Shown one piece after another: positions 27,401 through 36,400 of a DNA stretch of 64,000 bases (position 1 is its first letter; each line of letters starts with the position of its first letter). The DNA is from Ascaris suum. Lineage: Eukaryota; Nematoda; Chromadorea; Rhabditida; Ascarididae. Position numbers and translations under genes: made by a program. Below the pieces are notes generated by a model, which saw only the letters and a list, made by a program, of their open reading frames with translations, searched no databases and had not been told where the DNA came from. The stretch is taken from contig CM024187.1 in assembly GCA_013433145.1 (NCBI GenBank), forward strand, positions 19,953,826 to 20,017,825, given 5' to 3'.

Positions 27401-30400
27401 GAATTTGCTCTTTTCTCTTCCCCTGTTTCATTTTTCGTTAATCTCCGTCAGGTTTTATTCGGGCAGAAGGCGGACGGCCAGTGTTTCAGCGCAGTCATTT
27501 GAAAAACAGCATTATTGTGTCTTCATTTGTAGTATGTTTGGTAGGGGAATTGATCTGAGCGCTTAGCATTGCAAGTGATGGTTTGCAGTTTGGCCGAGAT
27601 GTGATCACAGCAAAGAAGTCGATAGTAGGCATTCGGCCAGCATAAAAAGAGTTTTCGGCCTCTACGTTATTCACATCTGCTGAGTCTGAACATGCCTTGA
27701 AGGCTAGTGATGTTTTTATGAAAGGTTCTTTGCAACGAAGTCAAAACATACCAGTAGCTAGGCATTCAGTGCTCAACAATTTCGAGTAATCGCTGATGCG
27801 TTTGATGTGTGTCAAGCGGTAAGCTGCTTCAGACTGCTCTTGTTATTTCTAACATCGCTGAACCTATTTATTCGTGTTCCTTCGATTGTTATCCCTTGTT
27901 GCTCAGGCTTATCATTAAATTTGCATCACGCAGCTTACTGGCACGCAGTTCACAAAATTTGCAGATGTGAGGTATTTGTTATTGTTTTATCTTACCCTAG
28001 GAGTGCTTTTAACTGGAGTAGGAGTGAAGTGGGAGTTGACTAGCAGATGAGGCACTCTACTGAATCGCTCCCCTCAACTCACACGGCTACTCTGGTATCT
28101 ACTTGATTTGGGATAAAACTCCGGGATTAGTAAGAAAAAAAGATTCGGTGTGCTGCCTGCAATGTTTACTCTCCACTGCTAGAGAAGACGTCGATGTGTT
28201 TGCTTTGCAAATTAAATGCAAAGTGCAGTGCAGTTACGCGTTTGTGGATCATTTTTCGTATTTGCTTAATGCTTTGTCTGCAAAAGTGCATTGCGCATGC
28301 GTGCATGTGATAATGAAGTGTTGATCGTTGTACGAAAAGGTAACCTCGATTTTGTGGCATAGGAACCTCGCTCGATCTTTCAGTTGCGGGCCACGGCACA
28401 TTATTTTGAAAATTTGAAATTGTGAGACCCATTCCGAAATCCCTGTGTGATTTGTCTGAAATGAATATCTTCTTCCCATCCGGAATATTTCGTTCATTTT
28501 TTATTCAAACCATGTGTTTTATGGATTTCTCCTTTCAAAAATCCATTGCCTTTGGAAGATTGCTTTCGCTACAGCGTTTGAGAAATATGACCAAGGCATC
28601 ATGGTAACAACGTTTTATTTAGTGCAGTAATCGACGAAGGCTCAGGTATAGGTATACATGTATACGTGTGTGAGGCACTGAGGTATACGTGTATCAGATA
28701 CGTTGTGAGATTTTCTCAGTGAGATGTAGCCACCTTCATTTATGCACCAGCAGGTAAATTCCAAATGGGTGTTTTGTGAACCCACGAATCCAGTTGCCAG
28801 CGTTCATTTATTCGTAGTTTAAAAGTTTGTAGATCATCTGATTTTAGCTCACTTAATAAGAGTATCACACCTCAGGCGTTTCGTTTCTCAAAAAATCGCA
28901 GGGAGGGATCACCTATTAGAAATGAGATCTTCTCGACGCTCAAAGATAGTTCGTTGAAGTGCTTTTATCGACTTTGATTTTACTCGTATTTTAGGATATT
29001 AAGCGAGCTGACCGGTCTGCTGGACAGTTGGACACTTGACCAGAACAGCGGATCGGCGCGGAGCGCGCATTCTTCACTTACGTTCGTGGTTGTTGTTTAC
29101 CTTCACTTCACTTCATGTGTTTATCATTTCGGTCTTATATTATGATAAAAGACTTCTGAAAGGGTGTTGAACTCAGTGCGTTTGATTTTTATTTATTTTG
29201 GCAAGAATCGTTTTTAACTTCAAATTGCAGATTGGGTGTCCGCGCTACACAGTTACTCTTCCCATCTTTTTTTAGTCTCAGCATGTAACATTGAATATCT
29301 CGAGCCTGTAAGTAGGTCAATTTCTTGGCGCTGACGCCTTTTAAACGTTGCATGTTGTAGCGATCTCTCAAGAGCAGTGCGCATTGAAATTTGCTGGTGG
29401 AATAATGGCGCTGTGATCTTTAGCCATTGGTGCTTAGCTCTTTTTTTGGCCGTCATTTTGTTCTCGAGAGAGGAGTGGGACAGCCCGAAGTCGCTGCTTG
29501 TCTGTATGTTTGTTGCTACTTGTAAGTGCCGGAATCCTCCAGCTTCAGAAGTTTCATGCGACGTAAGAATTTGTCGTTTGCTTACATTGTGGGAACTACT
29601 TCGTCGCGTTTTTCGCAGCTTTGCGCGATTTTTAAAAAACGTGTATGTATGTCTCCTCTCGCAAACGAGGCTAACAGAGTTCGCCAGTTTCCTGTCTCGC
29701 TTTCCATACAACTGGTATTGTGGACGTTAATCGGAAGGCGCTAAAAAATTGTTCAAGTGAATCATTTGCTTATTGCTTCTCATCCTTCCAAGTGCTTCCA
29801 ACCCTATCGTATGCTTGCGGGGCGCGGACCCAGATAATCGGAAATAGTCAACCCGTTTACAAATCTTCGCCTACAGAAGCTTGTTTTCGTGTAAGTTTAC
29901 AAATCTCCGTCCTATTGTATATGCTTTTTGGGCCATCATCTTTAACTTCGGTCAGCAGAATTTAATGTGCACTGCACGATGATGCAGCAGTTTTTGTCAT
30001 GGTATCAGCACTTGAAATAGCTTTTAAAATGTGTACGTTGCAGACTTTCTTTGGCTCGTAAACTTCCGCGCCAAAGAAATTCTAGCTTCCAACGCTGAGT
30101 TCTACGGGCTGATGCTAAAAACAGAATTTAGGCCCCCACAGTCTGCAGTTTTGCTGATCGCACAATAAGGTGGGGAGGGGGAAAAGAGGAGGGGCACACA
30201 TCATTTATCGTTTTGTTTTATGTTTGTGCGTACATATGTAGGTACCTTATGTACATGCTTCATCATATAATGCGTATGCATGTGCGTGTGTCAAAAAACT
30301 TTGCCTCCAATTCCTCAATAATTTTTCGATGTAAGGGCATATAATCAGCGACAGGCAGTTTTCTAGCGTCGCTGTAAATGTATTTCAGAATTTTTTCCCG

Positions 30401-33400
30401 GTTTGTCAAGTTCGTTCACTTCGTTCTGTATTACCTATAAACTTTTGCGTTTTAATACTCTCTTTTTAAAATCTGTCCTACCCCTTTTAACACCGACTGG
30501 GGAACATGAGTTGCAGCAGGAATAAATGGGAAGAAGAGGAAAGACGTGTCTGACCCGCGATTGGGGTTTTACGGCTAGTGAGGTTATACCTAATTGCTTC
30601 TGAGTGTAGTGGCGCAGCGAGAGTGGTGAACTGTCAAACGCAGCTACATGGTAATTGTGGATGAATAAACTTCAGTACCCAAAGAACAACACTGATAAGA
30701 AGCATGCCGAGTTCTGCTGCGAGGTTCGCCTATGCGCTAACAAACTAAATTCGTGCATGCAGACTCTGGCGCAAATGGATTTAACGCTGCTGAACCGAAT
30801 TTTTTCCTACTCACGTTTGCATATTAGAGCTATGGGGTGGTTGCTTAAGCACGGTTTTTGTGCCTTACGGTGTAATAAAGTTACGATGGTGTATCTGTGA
30901 GCGTTTTCATGAACTGAATTGTGGAATAATGAGGTGATGTTCAGCGATGTACTCGATGGTACGTTGAGCGCGGCGGCAGCATGCTCGACCCAGAATGATT
31001 TGTCGAAACTTGTTTTCGATGACGATGATCGCCTGGCTGATGATGAAGACCTCATGGATATAGAAGAGGAGCATCCAAGCAGTAAGATCGTGGTACGTCT
31101 TCGTGTTTATCATACTAGAAGTGTTGCTTTGTCAACCGCTTGCCTGGACAGTGATTGTGCCATTGTTGCAGAATGTGGCATAAACGATCACCTTAGAATC
31201 AAGGCGGCATCCGATGACGCTTATTCTGGCACCAGAACTGCCGCACCGTACATTTTGTTGAAGAGTCTGTTGTAGTTGGGGATCGCCACTGACGCTGACC
31301 GGCGCAATGTCAGAGACAAGGGTCGAGGCGCTAAGCGTCGTAGTGATTGCTTAAAATGTGTTCTACAAAAGTTCAATCCGGTTGTTGCTGAGGGCATCTG
31401 TGCGGAATATTTTGCCAACATTTTTGCCAGATAATGCTAACCCGGTGTTTCTTCCAAAAAATAATTCGGGATATTTGTGTTTTTACTTGATTCGAATCCC
31501 AGCAAGCAAGCATATCTCTCCCTCGTTTGCAGATTGTGGAGGAAAAAGATGAAGATTTTGGTGAACTCAGCTATTGGTCGAAAAATTTCGTCGATGTTGA
31601 TATGGAGTGCTACGGGCGTAAAGCGATGTCTTCTGAGTCGGACGCTTACATGGAGCGTCGTGTTGGTATGCTTTATAGACCTAGTGACGGCATACTTCCT
31701 CAACAGGTATGATTTAGAATATGTGCTTTGTTCCTTCTTTCAGAATTTGTTTCGTTGTGAAAATAGGGATCTTGCAGCTATTGCTTTTTTCTCGGAAATC
31801 TTGACGCAAAATTTGCTATGAGGGGATGGGGAGAACATAATGAGGAAAATTGGTTTCGTCCACCATTATTGAAATGTGAGTGCTCGTAGCCAATAAAGTA
31901 GAAGAGGGGGGGGGGGCATAAAGTTGGAAGTGCGTTTGTGAGATTATTTGAACAGATCTTCCAGATAGCATTGCATATTTTTCAAGAAGAACGCCAGGGA
32001 ATGGTGGAGGGCATTGAGCTGCTCACGTCGTAAGCATGGCGTCTCGTATTTATCATCATTCTTTGTTATTTCTCTGTAAGCGACGCTTGCGACATATTTT
32101 GTCTCGACGTTATGTGAAACATCTGTGAAGCATTTAAGTGAGCTGACTGCGAAGCGTGTGAACGGAAATAAGAAGCAGTTTTCATAGTTGCATCCTGTAG
32201 CGGTAAAGGTCCTTGTGAATTTTTGATCTTTACGCATGTTTGAAGTGTTTGCTTTTGATTGTCATAGATTTGATGCTTACTGTGCAACGTTTAGAAGCAG
32301 TCGGAGATGGATTTGGCAGTACAAAGGAAAGCGGATGATAAGAACGCTGTTTACCAGGGTGATGGAGACTGCCGTTTCGACGTTGAAGGGTTATCGGATA
32401 GTGGCTTGCTCCAGAACGGCAATCTCGTATCGACTTCTGTGACTTCGTATGATTCAGAGGTGAACATAAACGTTTTATTTCTATTTTGAACTGTTCCATT
32501 CCAAGTTGCTATGTGATAATTGAAACTTCTGCGCGTATTGATTTGTTACTTGGCGGTTGGCCATCGACTCTTCGAGGAATTTCAGGAAGAGTTATGTTTC
32601 TATTGCACTCGTGTTTAAGCGAGTGCTTTATCCATATGCGTTTTGTTGAGTTGAAGGATTATCCGGCGTATGCAAATGATGTATTATGAATCGCTGGTGA
32701 AACGCAAGTTTAGAGCAGGGTATTTTCAGACGTCGACTGTTTTGCGAATTCGGTACATCGTCTTATGTCAATGCACTAAACTTTTTTGAAGTTCTGATTC
32801 CATCGGGGCTGTGATAACAGCAGCGTAACGTAGTTTTATTTCTGCCGATTCGTTCTGCCAACGATTTCTAATGCGATAATAAGGGGTTCTCATCCTATGT
32901 TTGGGGATGGGTTAATGCTTTCAAAAGTTCGTTTTGGCTTATGAAAAGAGCGGGAGTGAGGGAGATTTGTTGACACCGCTCTGAATTGGTTATCGAGACG
33001 AAAATTTGCGTTCTTTCTGTAATGAGATGTAATGACTTTCAATATCAACTGTTATTTTCGAGCTGTAGAGTACATTGGTAGTATAATGAATAAAGGCGCT
33101 TGCGTTGAAAGAGAAATGGAATCGACGTTGTTGCTCCTTCCTATCTTTCCCCTTCCCTCTCTTCCTCTCTCACAATTTTCCTTCAATTGTTTCGATATTT
33201 TAAGTGCGTGATACCCCTCTCCTATGCGTGTCTTGTGCGGAACTTCGGTTTGGAGCAAATCTTTTGCTTTGTAGGACATTGTTCCAAAAGAGCTGCTCGA
33301 CAGTTATGTGAAGCGTGTATCACCATGCGGAACAAACGAGCCAGATATAAACCGTCATTGTGCACACAGCTTCCCTGCTGTCGCGTTTACGTTAGGTCGT

Positions 33401-36400
33401 CGTAATTGGCCGCAGCTGCAAGAGACATACGCTCAGCTCGCATCAGATATGCAGGTGATGGTGACCATTTTTAAACAGTTTCCGCTTATTACGAAGTGTT
33501 TCAGCACTGTAACATTCTATGTCGAAATAGTCATTTTGCAGACACCATTATCAAGTCAGTCAAAAAACTCGAAATGAGGTCCGAACCGGATCCGCCAGTT
33601 TATTGATGCCAAGCTTAGCAAGGCTACCGCGTGACATTTGTCAGCCTTTTTATTCGTTTGATTTTAGGGATCATATCTGAGTCTTTTCTTGGTTTTAGCA
33701 AGAATAAAACCATCGCGTTTTGTAGTTTCAAAGATGTATTTTAAGTGGCGAGTACGACAGTCATTGGCTTCTTCAATGCACGAAGTGGCGGCCATCATAG
33801 GTGAAGAGAATGCAGATGCACATCTAGTGCCCGTGTTCGAGCAATTCATGAAAGATGTTGAGGACGTGCGTCTGGGTCTCCTGAAACATCTGTACGACTT
33901 CTTCAAGGTTGCTACATTGTTACAGTGTTTGTGCTGTTTTTTTTTAAACTCTTGCAGCATTTGTTAACGGTTTCTGAAGATATGCGATGAAGAAGATCAT
34001 CTACGCACTTTATCGTTTTTCGTTTCGTAATGCAAATCAAACAGCATAGGAGACAGATTTACGCGAGGGCGTGATGAAGTGGATAGATTTCTTTCTGTTT
34101 CATCACAGTATTTGAGGTGGTGGTTTCATCATAGAATGCAATGAAACATTTTACAGTTGGTGACGCCTGGCACACGAAAGAAGCTGTTAACTGTTTTGGC
34201 GAGCTTCTTGCATTCGGACGCTGAGAATGAGAGAAACTGGCGCTCTAGGCACGAATACACGAGGTTGGTAACTTGTAAAAAGATCCACTATATCTCTGTT
34301 GATGTTTCAACCCCCTAAGTTGAGCGTGGCAAGCGCAAAGTGCGACCGCACTTCGAAAAGAAAAACATCGAAGGGATGATGTGAAAATGGGTTAGGAAGA
34401 GTGGGTAGAAGGAATGCGTACTTTACTTAAGATTGCCCACGTAATCCTCAGTTTTTATTTGCAAAAGAAGCACAACAGCCTTTGCGACCAACAATGAACA
34501 TGCAATGAGATCCGTTGTTCAAACAGAAGTCGCAGCGTTGTTTTTGCAAAAATAAACAGCACGCAGCGACAACGCTTCTCTTCATGGAGTAGGCAGCGCC
34601 TTTTGCATGCTGAGACGAAATACTTTGTACGGTGTTTGTTCGCAAGAATTGGGTGGGAATTGAATCGTTCGTGTCGTGTTGAGTCTGATTTGATTTATTG
34701 AGGAAAGGGAATGTGAAGGGAAAATTCTTATCCAAGCATCAGTGTGAGGTCAGAATTGTGAATAACGAGGATGGGTTTAGCTGCATTAGTGTCGCCAACT
34801 GGCGCCTTGTGAAAGGTTGAGTCTGCTGCAGCATAACACATTCGTATTCACTCGTGGTTTTCAGAGAGTGTTTGCACCTTCCTAGTTATATGGAAATGTG
34901 ATTCAAGTCAGGAAGCAATCACGTTTAATTAGCAATTGTCGCTTGGTTTTGCTATTGAGGGATTTCTCTGTGCAGTGTTATTTTAGTCTTTTCGAATACT
35001 GTTTTGTTAGCTTTGCCATAAGTAATATTGATTGCTCGTTGACTGAGCTAGAGCACCACTTCTCCCCACTCGCCCTTGTTTATTGGTTTATTGTTGTAGA
35101 TACGATTTCGATGTTCTGTCATGCACAATTTGTTTCCAACGCTGCACGAGTGGTAGAGAGAGGGAATGATTTGTTTTTAGCACATTCATTATGAGCAGAT
35201 CCTCCGATTCTTAACCACAGAGCATTGCTCGTTGCGCACGGTGTCATTCATATCTTTTAGGCAATGCGCGTTGCTTTGTGATCTCTACGATGTGAACGAC
35301 GTTAACGAATACATCGCTGCGATTGCGTTGACCTTGGCAACCGGTAAGAAAGATTTGCTTTCACTTTTTGATCTGATTTTCAGTGATAAGCCTTTCAAAT
35401 TTCTTCAGCTATTGCACCGTGAATTTCCATTTTCGTTTGTGCATGTTTCTGTGTCCAGTTTATATTGAGAGCCAGAGAATCAGGAGGTTTACGCTGTTAT
35501 AAAACATTTTGTATTCTTTAGGAAGGATGTTATAATTAACTTTCCTCACCACCCACCATTTTTCATCAGCTATGGGTTTTTTGCCAAGCTGAAAATGTCC
35601 TTCGTGAGGTGATACAGGGTCGTTCAACAACGTCCGTGTCAAAATTTCGTTTGAATTACGAAGTTTGGGAGCAGTTTTCTCATCGTTTTAACTGCTTGAT
35701 ATAGCATTATGCATCTTTGTTTTTTTTTTCGGATGTTTGAACGGTCGGTTGTTCGGTATGTTTTGAGCGGATTTACAATGCTGTACATCATGCTGCCGTC
35801 CGGCGCGTTGTCCATTTTTTTTCTAATTGGGGGAGGGGGGGGGGGGTTCCCGTTTGTTCAAGGAGAGGAAATATGTTGTTAAAACTGATAGTAGCATAAT
35901 GGGGTTTTCGCTGCTTTTCCTAAATTTTGCACGTTCGTGTAATTTTCCGGACCACCCACGTAGCGACTTGGTTTTTTCATGCGAGTGTTGCAAAGTGTAT
36001 GTAACTGATGTTTTTAATGTAAAAATGGATGGTTCCATGTGTATACGTAAAGAGAGCATAACAGGACTGTGGCATACAGAAGTTGGCTGTTGCTCCGCCA
36101 CTGGCCGGCATCTTTTTTAGAGTGCCGGTGAACGGTTGGTTTTAGTGCTTATGTGACAGTTTTGTGCTGCTGTTAAAATGCGCCAAAATTTTTGTGTAAC
36201 CCGAAGACTAATAAGCTGACATAGTTATGTTACTGAAAGGAGTAGAAAATGGACAAATTGTTGAGCGCTGTGCGTTTTTGCCGATTTTGCGTCAACTGCA
36301 TTTGCAAACAAATGTTCAGATCGTGTGGCCAGCGTACGTGACGAGGCAGCTTCTTTGCTGGCTCGAGTGTTGTCTAAGTTCGTGAGGTACGAATGGCGCG

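Noticed and set aside
29253..29711. 152-codon minus-strand frame
   Set aside because: Overlaps a 117-codon plus-strand frame, no motifs or splice partners; kept only as a note in the intron entry.
33664..33960. 98-codon minus-strand frame
   Set aside because: Antisense shadow of the conserved ppfr-1 exon at 33746-33907.
34448..34735. Cys-containing 95-codon minus-strand frame, considered as a small secreted protein
   Set aside because: No signal peptide, no splice partners, and no recognisable cysteine pattern.
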